From CAYRWR01 sp964537555 (lineage in GTDB: Bacteria; Spirochaetota; Brevinematia; Brevinematales; CAYRWR01): DNA of 55,816 nt. The position numbers were made by a program, and so were the translations under genes. This document shows, piece by piece, positions 32,541-41,510 of this stretch. How positions within the stretch are numbered: position 1 is the first letter of the stretch; each line of letters opens with the position of its first letter. The notes beneath the pieces are model-generated. The model worked only from the letters and a program-made list of their open reading frames with translations. It was not told where the DNA came from and made no database searches. The DNA is taken from contig CAZIAD010000019.1 of assembly GCA_964537555.1 (NCBI GenBank), forward strand, positions 1 through 55,816. Direction: 5' to 3'.

Positions 32541-35500
32541 ATGTCGATCTATCTGAAATCCATGACTTTGAACGGATTCAAATCATTTGCTGCCAAGACC
32601 TACATCGAGTTCACGGACGGCATCACCGGTATCGTAGGCCCTAACGGCTGTGGAAAATCCAATGTAGTGGAAGCTATCAAGTGGGTACTGGGTGAACAGA
32701 GTGCCAAAAACATGCGGGGTAACCGTATGGAAGATGTGATCTTCAATGGTACCCGGGATCGTACCGCCCAGGGAATGGCCGAAGTGACCCTCACTTTTAA
32801 CAATGAAAACCACTGGCTGCCCATAGACTTTTCAGAAGTCACTATCGGTCGCCGTATATTCCGCAGCGGAGAGAGCCAGTATTATTTGAACAAGTCCCGC
32901 ATCCGTCTCAAGGAGATGGTAGAGATGTTCCTGGACACCGGGGTGGGCCGTGACTCCTATGCTATCTTTGAACAGGGTAAGATCGACCGTCTGCTCTCAG
33001 AATCCCCCCTGGAACGGCGTATACTGTTTGAAGATTTTGCCGGAATATCCAAGTTTAAATTCCGCAAAGACGAAGCGGAGAGAAAACTGACCCGCAGTGA
33101 GGAAAACCTGGAACGGGTCAATGACCTCATCATAGAGCTGGAAAAAGAAGTCAAAAACCTGCAGAAACAGGCAGATGATGCCAGCAAATACAATGAACTA
33201 AGGGAAAAGTTACGGGACCTGGAAATCAAATTTGAAGCCCTGCGTATACGGAATATCCAGAACGAGATCAATATACGCAAGGAAAAAATTGAGCAGCACC
33301 AGGAACAAAAATCCCCTCTCAATGAAAACCTGAGGCAAAGAGAAGACGGCCTCAAAAAGACCGAGAAAGATATCTTTGAACGGGAAGGAATGCTCTCCGA
33401 GCTCAGCCAGAAAAATACCCAGAGAGAACAGGAACAGTCCAGAGTCAATTCCCAGCTGGCCTCTCAGCGCACCCGGCAGCAGTCCATCAAGGAGCGCCTG
33501 GAGAGTATGGAAGCCCGTCTTAAGGACGAGTCAGAGAGAGCCAAACGCCTCCAGGAAGAGCTCACTCAGAAGACCAAAGATAAAGAGACTATCAATATAG
33601 ACAAAGTTAAAATGGAAGAAGACCTGGCCAAAGTCCAGGAAAAGATCGATGATGTCTTTACCCGAATCAAAGCCCTGGATGAGGGAATCCTCAAACAGTC
33701 CCGGGACCTGGGATTTGACCGTATCGTCAGCAAGGATGATATCGACCATATCCGGGAAGCAGTGATCACCCACCATACCAAGCTGGAAAACTTCAGGGCC
33801 AGCCTGGAGGAAAAGTGGGAAAACCAGCGTCGTTATGAAGCTGAAAAAAAGCAGAAAGATCAGCATCATACCGGACTGGTCAATGAACTGGATGCACTGA
33901 AGACTCAGCTGGAAGAGATCCTGGCCCGTATCGAAAAGGGACTTCAGAACGAAGCCCAGCTCAAACAACAGAACCAGGATCACAGCAAAGAGATCCGGGA
34001 TATACAGAATGAACTCAAGACCATGGACAAAGTGATCATGGAGAGTCTGGAAAAACAGTCTCTGGAGCTGAAGAAGTTTACTGACAAGAAACCCCTGATA
34101 GAATCCCGTCTGGATGACACTATGGATCGTCTTCAGAAAGCGGTAGACAAAGGGGGAGCGGAAGTCGCCGGCATCATACAGGAATTCCGCAAGCAGTTCA
34201 AAGAATACCAGGGCTATTATGAAAATATCCTGGGTATCCTGTACAGTGACGAAGGCTCCTACACCCACAAGGAAAACCTGCAGACCCGCATAGAACAGCT
34301 CACCGAAGCTATCGCTAAAAATGAACACTCCCTGGAAAAGCAGCGGGCTGAAATACGGGAGCTGCAGTCAGAGCGTTCCGATATCCTGTCCAGTTACAAT
34401 AAGATCGAATATGAGATGAATTCCGTAAAGCGGGAGATCACAAAACTGGAAGACCAGATCACCCGCACCGAAGAGACCCGCAAAAACCTGGAAAATCAGA
34501 TCAACGCCACATCAGATGCCATAAATAAAAAGCAGAACCAGGTTGAACAGATACAGAATATCGTCACAGCCTACGAACAGGACATACAGTCCCTGAGAGA
34601 CGAAAAAAACAAACACACCGAAAAGCTCAACCTGAAGAAAGTAGACTTTGCCAGAGTGGAAGAGCAGTTTAAATCAGTCTCCAACGAGATCCGTAGGGTG
34701 GACCAACAGATCCAGGACATTCAGAAAAACCAGTCTTCCTATGTCACAGAAAAAAGCCAGGCCCTGGACGAGCTGGATCAGCTGGCCCAGAGCATAGACG
34801 ATGGAGCCGCCCTGTCTGCTCAGCTGGAACAGGAGATCAATGACTCCCGTACCCAGATGACAAAACTCAAAGAAGAGCTGCAGAACCTGCGTCAGTCTGC
34901 CAAACTCATAGAGACCCAGATCAATGACCTCACTCTGCGTATACAGAAGATCGAGATCTCAGTGACCTCTCTACAGGAAAGTATTGAGGAAAGACAGCAG
35001 TCTCTCAATATTATCGTGGATAATACCCTCAACACCTACTCCATTGATGCCCGTAAAGTAGAGATAGGAGAATCTGACAACCTGGATGATATAGCCCGGG
35101 ATACCAAGGGCATAAGAATATCCCTGTCCCGGCTGGGAGATGTGAACCTCCTGGCTATAGAACAGTACCAGGACGCTAAAGAAAGACTGGACTTCCTGCT
35201 GCAGCAGCGCCGGGATATCGAAGCCGCTATGAGTGACATCATAGACCTTATCTCAGAGACCAATACCAAGTCTGAAGAACAGTTCCTCACCGCCTTTCAG
35301 GATATCCGCAAGGCTTTTAAAAAGATCTTTGCCCGCCTGTTTGACGGGGGACGGGCCGATCTGCTCCTCACCGACAAAGACAATGTCCTGACCTCCGGTA
35401 TCGAGATCATGGCAGAACCTCCCGGAAAGAAGTTCCAGAGTATCTCCCTCTTCTCGGGTGGAGAAAGAGCCCTGGTGGCCATAGCGGTCATCTTCTCTAT

Positions 35501-35777
35501 CCTCTACCTGAAGCCCACACCCTTTGTGGTACTGGACGAGCTCGATGCTCCTCTGGACGATGACAACATCGAGCGCTTTAAAAAGCTCCTGTTTGACTTC
35601 CGGCATACCAGCCAGTTTATCCTGGTATCCCACTCCAAGTCTACTCTGGAGATCTGTGACACCCTGTATGGAGTCACTATGGAAGAACTGGGTTGTTCCA
35701 AGGTCATCAACGTAGCCTTTGACGAGGATAATATCCTGTTCAAGGACACCGGAGAAAGGATGCCTACCAAGGAATAA
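32541..35777 (+). CDS. smc: chromosome segregation ATPase SMC, apparently hinge-reduced
   Basis: This 1078-residue SMC compacts and segregates the chromosome in a ScpA/B complex. The head is complete: Walker A GIVGPNGCGKSNVVEAIKW at about 32-50, Q-loop region, C-motif 'SLFSGGERALVAIAVIF' at about 971-987 (LSGGE becoming FSGGE) and Walker B FVVLDELDAPLDDDN. Two long coiled coils run at about 165-530 and 585-920. Between them, where SMC has a 120-180-residue hinge, only about 45 residues with short helices (around VAGIIQEFRK and GYYENILGILYSDEG) are visible, with no CxxC hook. The usual length is 1150-1200. The stop is 3 bp from a convergent CBS gene. Confidence 0.93.
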   Translation: MSIYLKSMTLNGFKSFAAKTYIEFTDGITGIVGPNGCGKSNVVEAIKWVLGEQSAKNMRGNRMEDVIFNGTRDRTAQGMAEVTLTFNNENHWLPIDFSEVTIGRRIFRSGESQYYLNKSRIRLKEMVEMFLDTGVGRDSYAIFEQGKIDRLLSESPLERRILFEDFAGISKFKFRKDEAERKLTRSEENLERVNDLIIELEKEVKNLQKQADDASKYNELREKLRDLEIKFEALRIRNIQNEINIRKEKIEQHQEQKSPLNENLRQREDGLKKTEKDIFEREGMLSELSQKNTQREQEQSRVNSQLASQRTRQQSIKERLESMEARLKDESERAKRLQEELTQKTKDKETINIDKVKMEEDLAKVQEKIDDVFTRIKALDEGILKQSRDLGFDRIVSKDDIDHIREAVITHHTKLENFRASLEEKWENQRRYEAEKKQKDQHHTGLVNELDALKTQLEEILARIEKGLQNEAQLKQQNQDHSKEIRDIQNELKTMDKVIMESLEKQSLELKKFTDKKPLIESRLDDTMDRLQKAVDKGGAEVAGIIQEFRKQFKEYQGYYENILGILYSDEGSYTHKENLQTRIEQLTEAIAKNEHSLEKQRAEIRELQSERSDILSSYNKIEYEMNSVKREITKLEDQITRTEETRKNLENQINATSDAINKKQNQVEQIQNIVTAYEQDIQSLRDEKNKHTEKLNLKKVDFARVEEQFKSVSNEIRRVDQQIQDIQKNQSSYVTEKSQALDELDQLAQSIDDGAALSAQLEQEINDSRTQMTKLKEELQNLRQSAKLIETQINDLTLRIQKIEISVTSLQESIEERQQSLNIIVDNTLNTYSIDARKVEIGESDNLDDIARDTKGIRISLSRLGDVNLLAIEQYQDAKERLDFLLQQRRDIEAAMSDIIDLISETNTKSEEQFLTAFQDIRKAFKKIFARLFDGGRADLLLTDKDNVLTSGIEIMAEPPGKKFQSISLFSGGERALVAIAVIFSILYLKPTPFVVLDELDAPLDDDNIERFKKLLFDFRHTSQFILVSHSKSTLEICDTLYGVTMEELGCSKVINVAFDEDNILFKDTGERMPTKE

Positions 35778-35780
35778 TAG

Positions 35781-36206
35781 TTACCAGTAATTCATGGATA
35801 TATTCAATATATCATGCCTGCCTACTATGCCCAGCAGTTCGCCCTGTTCCACTATAGGGATAGTGTGGACGTGCTTGTGGCTCATTAGCCGGATAGCATC
35901 CAGAATAGTATCTTCCGGGCTGAGGGATTCCACTGTCCTGGTACCCAGGTCTCCTACTTTCAGTGCCGACATCTTCTTTAGCTCCTCTTCGATGTGTTCC
36001 GGATCTTCCGCCGCTTTTCCCAGGATGTTGAGTAGGTCTGTAGTAGTAAATATACCTTTGATCTTTTTTTCATCTTCTTTATCCACTATAAGGATTCCAT
36101 TGATCTTATGACGATAGAGCATATGGGAGATAAAGCCCACATTAATATCCTCTTTGATCGTGATCACATTTTTAGACATGATATCTTTCAGTTTTCCTTC
36201 CAGCAT
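35781..36206 (-). CDS. CBS-domain pair protein
   Basis: This 141-residue protein has two CBS motifs: first LKDIMSKNVITIKEDINVGF with HKINGILIVD and IKGIFTTTDLL, and second VGDLGTRTVESLSPEDTILDAI with 'HVHTIPIVE' and LLGIVGRHDIL. CBS pairs bind adenine nucleotides or similar ligands and regulate partner domains; here nothing else is fused. ATG 36206 was chosen because GGAGGAG lies just upstream; ATG 36230 has no ribosome site. It is convergent with smc. Confidence 0.85.
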   Translation of the reverse strand: MLEGKLKDIMSKNVITIKEDINVGFISHMLYRHKINGILIVDKEDEKKIKGIFTTTDLLNILGKAAEDPEHIEEELKKMSALKVGDLGTRTVESLSPEDTILDAIRLMSHKHVHTIPIVEQGELLGIVGRHDILNISMNYW

Positions 36207-36303
36207 ATTTTCTCCTCCATTTTTACTCATCCCATGTTATTATTATCTCCAATATTTTTCAAGCTTTATTTTCATCCTGACTAAGCCCTGATTGTATTAG
36301 CTA

Positions 36304-36331
36304 TTGTATTTTTTACAATTCTGAGTATAAT
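36304..36331 (+). promoter_or_regulatory. promoter of the hybrid signalling gene
   Basis: TTGTAT (36304-36309), 16-bp spacer and TATAAT (36326-36331). The -35 region lies in the palindrome TTGTATTTTTTACAA (36304-36318), a possible regulatory site. Confidence 0.55.
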
Positions 36332-36355
36332 AAATACTGCAAAAGAGGAAGCGCC

Positions 36356-39300
36356 GTGGCTAAATATCTGATTCGCCTGACTATTATCGCTGTCTTTATT
36401 GGACTATATTTCCCTGTCAATCACTATTTTGAAAAGAAAGAGATAGAGTTCTCGGAGCCCCATACTTTCACCTTTCAGTTGCCCCTCCCCGACTCCTTTT
36501 TTACAAGATATAAATTGGATAAAGATAATTTTAAAATAAAATATGTAGTCATAGCAGGGGGCTTTTCCAGCTGGTCTACCACCGACCCGGATTTCGTGAT
36601 GGAAAAAAAGGCTGGCCAAAAATGGCAGATCTCCCTCTCTCTGGATAAAGGGAGAAACCCTTATAAGTTCGTCCTGTTTCCGGAGACACCCGGGAAAGAC
36701 CGCTTTGAGGACTTTCATTATTCAAACGGTTACTGGATCGAGGATCTATGGGCCGAATCTTTTGAAAACGATAATTACGGGGGCCGGAACTCAGTCCATC
36801 AGGTAAAGACCACCCGGGTATGGCAGCAGATCTTTAATTTTATAGTTTTTGCCATAACCATAGGCCTGGTAGCCCTGACTTTACTGGAATTTGCAGTTCG
36901 GATGCTTATGTATGCCAATCTGTCCCTCAAATCCAAACTGATCATCATCCTCAGTATTTTTCTGGTCCTGTCAAACCTGTTTTTTGTCTACAATAATTAC
37001 CGTCAGTATTCCCTGTTTACCCGTACCGCCCAGATCGATAAATTTAACATCATCCATGATATGCTGCTGGGTGCAGGCGTGGATTTTTCCACATTAGAGA
37101 GCAAAAAGACCAGGGACTCCATCACCAATGCCCTGGTAAAGATGTTTACCTACTCTACCCTCAGGGAAGACTATGCTCTCTTTTCCAACACAAAGCAACA
37201 GATCGCCCGTTTAGGAATACTGGACACCCAGGGAAACCTCCTGCTATACAGCCTGGAACCATCCCAGATCGGTTACCTCAATTACTGGCTTAGTGAAGAT
37301 CAGGCCCGCATCGATGAGTTTATGCGCTATATTTCTGACCATCTGTATATGGCTTATGTAAAATCCAATAAAAGCAAAAGGGAACTGTTTAGCTATCAGA
37401 CCTACCGCCTGTTCCAGGAACACCCCCGATCCGACTTTCCCGATGACCTCACCGGAAAAGCCACTCTCAATGAACTGCGGTTTTTTAAAGATGACCTCTA
37501 CCTTTATCCCTTGTATAATGACAATCAGCACGCAGGCTATTATTTCGCCTTTCTCAATACCGAAAGTTACTCCCAGGGTTTTCTTAATATCCTGGTGTTT
37601 AACGGCATACTGATACTGATACTGAGTGGACTGTTCTTCCTCCTGATCAGTCAGCTGGGAGAGATCATACTGGAGCCCCTCCATAATGTGATCAAAGGTA
37701 TCAACCGCATCCAGGAAGGAGATTATAATTATGAGATAGAGATAGACACCCGGGATGAGATCAAGACCCTGGGCGACTCCTATAATTTCCTGCGGGAATT
37801 CCTGACCCACACCCGTAACAAAGTGGAGTACTATACCCAGCATCTGGAGGAAATGGTCGAAGAAAGGACTCTGGAATTAAAAGAGGCCAACAGTAAACTG
37901 CAGGAGATCGATACTCTAAAGTCCCAGTTCTTTGCCAATATTTCCCATGATCTACGCACCCCGCTTACCCTCATACTGGCCCCTATTGAGTTTATCCTGG
38001 ATGAGAATACCAAAGATCCCCAGGAGATCCGCAACTATCTGAAGACTATTCACTCAAATGCCCTGCGTCTTCTGCGGCTCATCAATGACCTGCTGGACTT
38101 TTCCAAGCTGGAAGCAGGCCGCTTGCACCCCAAATTTATCAAGACCAATGTGGCCGACATAATATCCTTTCTGGTCTCTACCCTACAACCCGCTGCTGAA
38201 AAAAGAGAACTCCGCATCATACTGGATATTAAGTCACATGACACAGAGATCTATGTAGACCCCGGGATGTTTGAAAAGATCATCATGAACCTGCTGTCCA
38301 ATGCCTTTAAATTCACGCCCCTCAGGGGAGAGATCAGGATCACTCTGGATGCAGGTGACGAGCAAGTCATTATCTGTGTGGCGGACACAGGGGTAGGTAT
38401 CCCGGAAGACAAGCTGGAACATATTTTTGAACGATTTGCCCAGGTGGATGGAGGGGAAAAGCGGGAGTTTGAAGGTACCGGTATCGGCTTGTCTCTGGCC
38501 AGAGAGCTGATAGAACTGCATCATGGCTCTATAGGGGTAGTCTCCTCCCAGGGAAAAGGAGCTGCCTTTACGGTGAAGTTTAAAAAAGGGATTGACCACC
38601 TTGAGCCTGAGTATTTATCTGAAGATCATTTTACAGGGATCAACAGCTTTAAAAACTATATGCTTTCGGAATTTCAGAAAGAGATCGATGAGAGTAGCGA
38701 CATCTCTGACAATGTAGGCCAGAAAAATATGACCCGGGGTATGCTCAGTACCAATGAACAGGATGTGTCAGGGGCACGCGTGATGATAGTGGATGATAAA
38801 GCTGACATGCGTCAATTTATCACTTCCCTCCTGGAAAGTAAATACGAATGTATATCCGCTAAAGACGGGCAGGATGCTCTGGACAAAATAAAAATACAGG
38901 CTCCGGATATCATACTATCCGATGTGATGATGCCCCGCATGACCGGCTATGAGCTCTGCGACGCGGTAAAATCAGACAAAGACCTGAAACACATCCCTGT
39001 GATATTATTGACCGCTAAGGTAGATATTGCCGGAAAGCTGGAAGGCCTGTCCTACCGGGCTGATGACTACCTGTCCAAGCCCTTTAACTCACATGAGCTC
39101 CTGGTACGTATTAAAAACCTGCTGGTCAGCCGCAAGATGGAGATGCAGCTCTACCGTAAGCAGAAGGAGATAGAGCAGGATCTGACCCAGGCAGCCCTGG
39201 TCCAAAACTCTATCCTTACCTCACCCCGTATCTATAAGGAGATCGAAAGCCTGGAGATAGATGTACGCTATCACCCTATGACCCTGACTGTGAGCGGAGA

Positions 39301-39916
39301 TTACTACAATATCACCCCCATAGCTGATGGGAGAGCCAGCTTTACCATAGCTGACACCGCCGGCCATGGGCTCCAGGCCGCCCTGTCCACTATGCAGCTC
39401 GATGTACTGATCAGAGAAAGTCATTATGTAGTGATGAATCCTGCAAGCCGCATGGAATACCTGAACCGGCTCTTTGTACAGGAGCTGAAGACCCGAAATT
39501 TCCTCACTATTTTTAATATGGAAATACTCCAGGATCAGATCATTTACAGCTCGGCAGGCCATCCGGCGCAGTTCCTGATCAGGCCGGAATCAAAAGAGCT
39601 CATCTCCCTCACCGCCCAGGGCCAGGCCATAGGATTCATGGAAGAAAGCAGCTTTGAACTGGGAGTAAAAGCTGTCCGCCCCGGTGATATACTGCTCCTG
39701 TTTACCGATGGACTCTATGAGGAATTTTCCCCTCAGGGTAACGAATATGGAGATGAAAGATTCCATCACCTCATTCAGGACTGGCTCACTGAAGGCAGAC
39801 TATCTGACATTAGTATGAAGCAGCTCAATCTGGATCTGATGAATGCTATCAATATCTATCTGGGTAAAGAAGAAGTCTGTGACGATATCACACTGATCGC
39901 CATCAGGATAAAATAA
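36356..39916 (+). CDS. hybrid sensor kinase: CBM48-like sensor, HAMP, histidine kinase, receiver, SpoIIE phosphatase
   Basis: This 1186-residue inner-membrane protein has an N-terminal helix (about 4-22), a beta domain (about 35-150, YVVIAGGFSSWSTTDPDFVM ... NPYKFVLF) like the glycogen-binding/CBM48 fold, a second helix (about 160-185), a third (about 195-215), a sensor region and a helix at about 415-440. A HAMP-like linker and coiled coil follow, then HisKA with FFANISHDLRTPLTLIL (His about 531), GHKL ATPase (DTGVGIPEDKLEHIF, GTGIGLSLA), receiver (IILSDVMMPRMTGYE, Asp about 858), and a SpoIIE/PP2C domain from about 950 (ADTAGHGLQAA, LLLFTDGLYEEF, DDITLIAI). In the SpoIIE motif GDYYD the final Asp is Asn (VSGDYYN). 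GTG 36356 has AGAGGA upstream. It links two-component and partner-switching signalling in one chain. Confidence 0.88.
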   Translation: MAKYLIRLTIIAVFIGLYFPVNHYFEKKEIEFSEPHTFTFQLPLPDSFFTRYKLDKDNFKIKYVVIAGGFSSWSTTDPDFVMEKKAGQKWQISLSLDKGRNPYKFVLFPETPGKDRFEDFHYSNGYWIEDLWAESFENDNYGGRNSVHQVKTTRVWQQIFNFIVFAITIGLVALTLLEFAVRMLMYANLSLKSKLIIILSIFLVLSNLFFVYNNYRQYSLFTRTAQIDKFNIIHDMLLGAGVDFSTLESKKTRDSITNALVKMFTYSTLREDYALFSNTKQQIARLGILDTQGNLLLYSLEPSQIGYLNYWLSEDQARIDEFMRYISDHLYMAYVKSNKSKRELFSYQTYRLFQEHPRSDFPDDLTGKATLNELRFFKDDLYLYPLYNDNQHAGYYFAFLNTESYSQGFLNILVFNGILILILSGLFFLLISQLGEIILEPLHNVIKGINRIQEGDYNYEIEIDTRDEIKTLGDSYNFLREFLTHTRNKVEYYTQHLEEMVEERTLELKEANSKLQEIDTLKSQFFANISHDLRTPLTLILAPIEFILDENTKDPQEIRNYLKTIHSNALRLLRLINDLLDFSKLEAGRLHPKFIKTNVADIISFLVSTLQPAAEKRELRIILDIKSHDTEIYVDPGMFEKIIMNLLSNAFKFTPLRGEIRITLDAGDEQVIICVADTGVGIPEDKLEHIFERFAQVDGGEKREFEGTGIGLSLARELIELHHGSIGVVSSQGKGAAFTVKFKKGIDHLEPEYLSEDHFTGINSFKNYMLSEFQKEIDESSDISDNVGQKNMTRGMLSTNEQDVSGARVMIVDDKADMRQFITSLLESKYECISAKDGQDALDKIKIQAPDIILSDVMMPRMTGYELCDAVKSDKDLKHIPVILLTAKVDIAGKLEGLSYRADDYLSKPFNSHELLVRIKNLLVSRKMEMQLYRKQKEIEQDLTQAALVQNSILTSPRIYKEIESLEIDVRYHPMTLTVSGDYYNITPIADGRASFTIADTAGHGLQAALSTMQLDVLIRESHYVVMNPASRMEYLNRLFVQELKTRNFLTIFNMEILQDQIIYSSAGHPAQFLIRPESKELISLTAQGQAIGFMEESSFELGVKAVRPGDILLLFTDGLYEEFSPQGNEYGDERFHHLIQDWLTEGRLSDISMKQLNLDLMNAINIYLGKEEVCDDITLIAIRIK

Positions 39917-39942
39917 AGGCCCTCCGAAGAGAGCCTGTAGTG

Positions 39943-40806
39943 TTATGATTTCTTAAAACTCAGCATTATCTTTTCAGCTGTCTTTCTCTGAAGAATGTTG
40001 GCATTTTTCATCTGGCTGAAGTGATGTTTGATCCCGTTTACTTTCTGCACCCGGTTCAATTCCTGCTTCAACACCTGAAAGCGGGTATCCAGTAATATCC
40101 TGTCTTCAGCCGTAAATATTCCATTACAGGCCCGGATAGACAGTTCATACATCTGGTCTTCCAGGGTTGCCACATATTTTTTCATCAGCGACTGGGAGGC
40201 CACACTGTCTTTCATCAGGTCCTTTTGCAGAGAGATAAGGTTCTGAATACGCAGCTGATAGGCTTTGATCTGGTTACGTACCAGCCGATGACTATAGATT
40301 GCCTGATCAATGGCATATAAACCTCTCATAAAGCTATCTGTATCGGCTGTCAGATGATAGATGTCCTGCAGGGTCAGCTTTTCATCCAGGAACAGAGGGT
40401 TATTTATCTCAAAGAGCTGGGCTTCACAGTTTTCATTGAGGACTACCCATACTTCTTTTTTAAAAGAATTGTTCTCCTGGAAAAACAGAGGCATGCTGTT
40501 AAACTGAGAATACTGTACAATCTTTTTCAGTTCATCCGCATGCATGATCAACTGATCGATCATTTCCTGCCTGTCCTGGGGAGTATGGATCCCATAGGCA
40601 CCTCTTAACAGTATCCCTCTGGCTTCCTGCAATACTTTATGATAATCCAGAAGAAACTGATCTGCCACTTCCAGCATACTGCTGAAGTCATACAGGTTCT
40701 CCAGGACTGCCACTTTCACATTTTTTTGTGACATGTTTTCCATCATGGAAAATGATGCACTAAATGTACCCAGCATCAGCATTGTGATTATTAAATACTT
40801 TTTCAT
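39943..40806 (-). CDS. Sec-exported flagellin-like protein
   Basis: This 287-residue protein starts MKKYLIITMLMLGTFSASFS, a signal peptide. Residues 45-108 read like the flagellin N-terminal core helix: H-K-VLQEARGILLRGAYGIHTPQDR, then an acidic helix and 'YSQFNSMPLF' (flagellin ...LQRMRELAxQAANGTxTxxDR ... TxFNGxxL). Residues 150-195 read like the flagellin C-terminal core (YAIDQAIYSHRLVRNQIKAY followed by QLRIQNL). Residues 197-258 repeat the N-core pattern (LEDQMYELSIRACNGIFTAE, DR). Flagellins normally lack a signal peptide and use the type III apparatus; here the order is signal, N-core, C-core, N-core. No flagellar genes adjoin. AGGAGG precedes ATG 40806. Function unknown. Confidence 0.6.
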   Translation of the reverse strand: MKKYLIITMLMLGTFSASFSMMENMSQKNVKVAVLENLYDFSSMLEVADQFLLDYHKVLQEARGILLRGAYGIHTPQDRQEMIDQLIMHADELKKIVQYSQFNSMPLFFQENNSFKKEVWVVLNENCEAQLFEINNPLFLDEKLTLQDIYHLTADTDSFMRGLYAIDQAIYSHRLVRNQIKAYQLRIQNLISLQKDLMKDSVASQSLMKKYVATLEDQMYELSIRACNGIFTAEDRILLDTRFQVLKQELNRVQKVNGIKHHFSQMKNANILQRKTAEKIMLSFKKS

Positions 40807-40832
40807 ATTATCCTCCTGATAATGATTCCCCT

Positions 40833-40862
40833 AGATTATCGGAAGATTGCTTTTTTTCTCAA
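40833..40862 (-). promoter_or_regulatory. promoter of the flagellin-like gene
   Basis: On the minus strand TTGAGA (40857-40862), 18-bp spacer and TAATCT (40833-40838). The gene therefore seems to be transcribed separately from metXW upstream. Confidence 0.45.
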
Positions 40863-40895
40863 GTACAATCAGAGTGGTTTAGGTGCTGGTATTTT

Positions 40896-41510
40896 TTATT
40901 TTTGGGCGATCAGGGCTACACAGCCTTCAGAAAAAGTATTGGCAAAAATCTTGTTTTGAGAGTAGCTTTTTCCATGATAGTGGTATTCCTTGAGGATACG
41001 GATTCCCCTCTGATCACAAAACTCATGAAAATCCTTTATGGTAAGCACATGGATGTTGGGGCTGTTATACCATTCATAAGGCAGATTTTTAGTACGGGGG
41101 GCCTTGCGTTTGAAAATGAGATCCAAAAGCAGTGAATAATGGCCGAAATTAGGGAAGGAGACAATGCCAAATTTCCCCACCCGCAGCATCTCAGACAGAA
41201 GCCGTTCAGGGTGGTGAACCACCTGCAAGGTCTGGGACAATATGACATAGTCGAAGTTATTATCAGGAAAATTCTCCAGCCCGCTATTGAGGTCCTGCTG
41301 AATAACCGGGATATTTTTAGCCATACAGGTGATGAGCTTATCCCGGTCCAGGTCTACCCCCATGCCCCGGCAGTCTTTTTCCCGGATCAGGGGTTCCAGG
41401 AGCCGTCCGCTGCCGCAGCCCAGATCCAGTACGGCACTGCCCTCATCTATCATGTCAGCTATAATGGCCAGGTCGAGTCGGTTGCCCCACAGCTCTATAT
41501 GTTTACTCAT
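40896..41510 (-). CDS. metW: methionine biosynthesis protein MetW
   Basis: This 204-residue class I methyltransferase-fold protein, always paired with MetX in many proteobacteria and Leptospira, is needed for homoserine acylation or its product use. Visible: VLDLGCGSGRLLEPL (SAM motif I), GMGVDLDRDKL, VILSQTLQVVHHPERLL and the MetW-type NLPYEWYNSPNIHVLTIKDF. ATG 41510 (with GGGGAGG) was chosen over 41543 because the stronger site and family length agree; the start then overlaps the metX stop by 8 bp. Confidence 0.9.
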   Translation of the reverse strand: MSKHIELWGNRLDLAIIADMIDEGSAVLDLGCGSGRLLEPLIREKDCRGMGVDLDRDKLITCMAKNIPVIQQDLNSGLENFPDNNFDYVILSQTLQVVHHPERLLSEMLRVGKFGIVSFPNFGHYSLLLDLIFKRKAPRTKNLPYEWYNSPNIHVLTIKDFHEFCDQRGIRILKEYHYHGKSYSQNKIFANTFSEGCVALIAQK

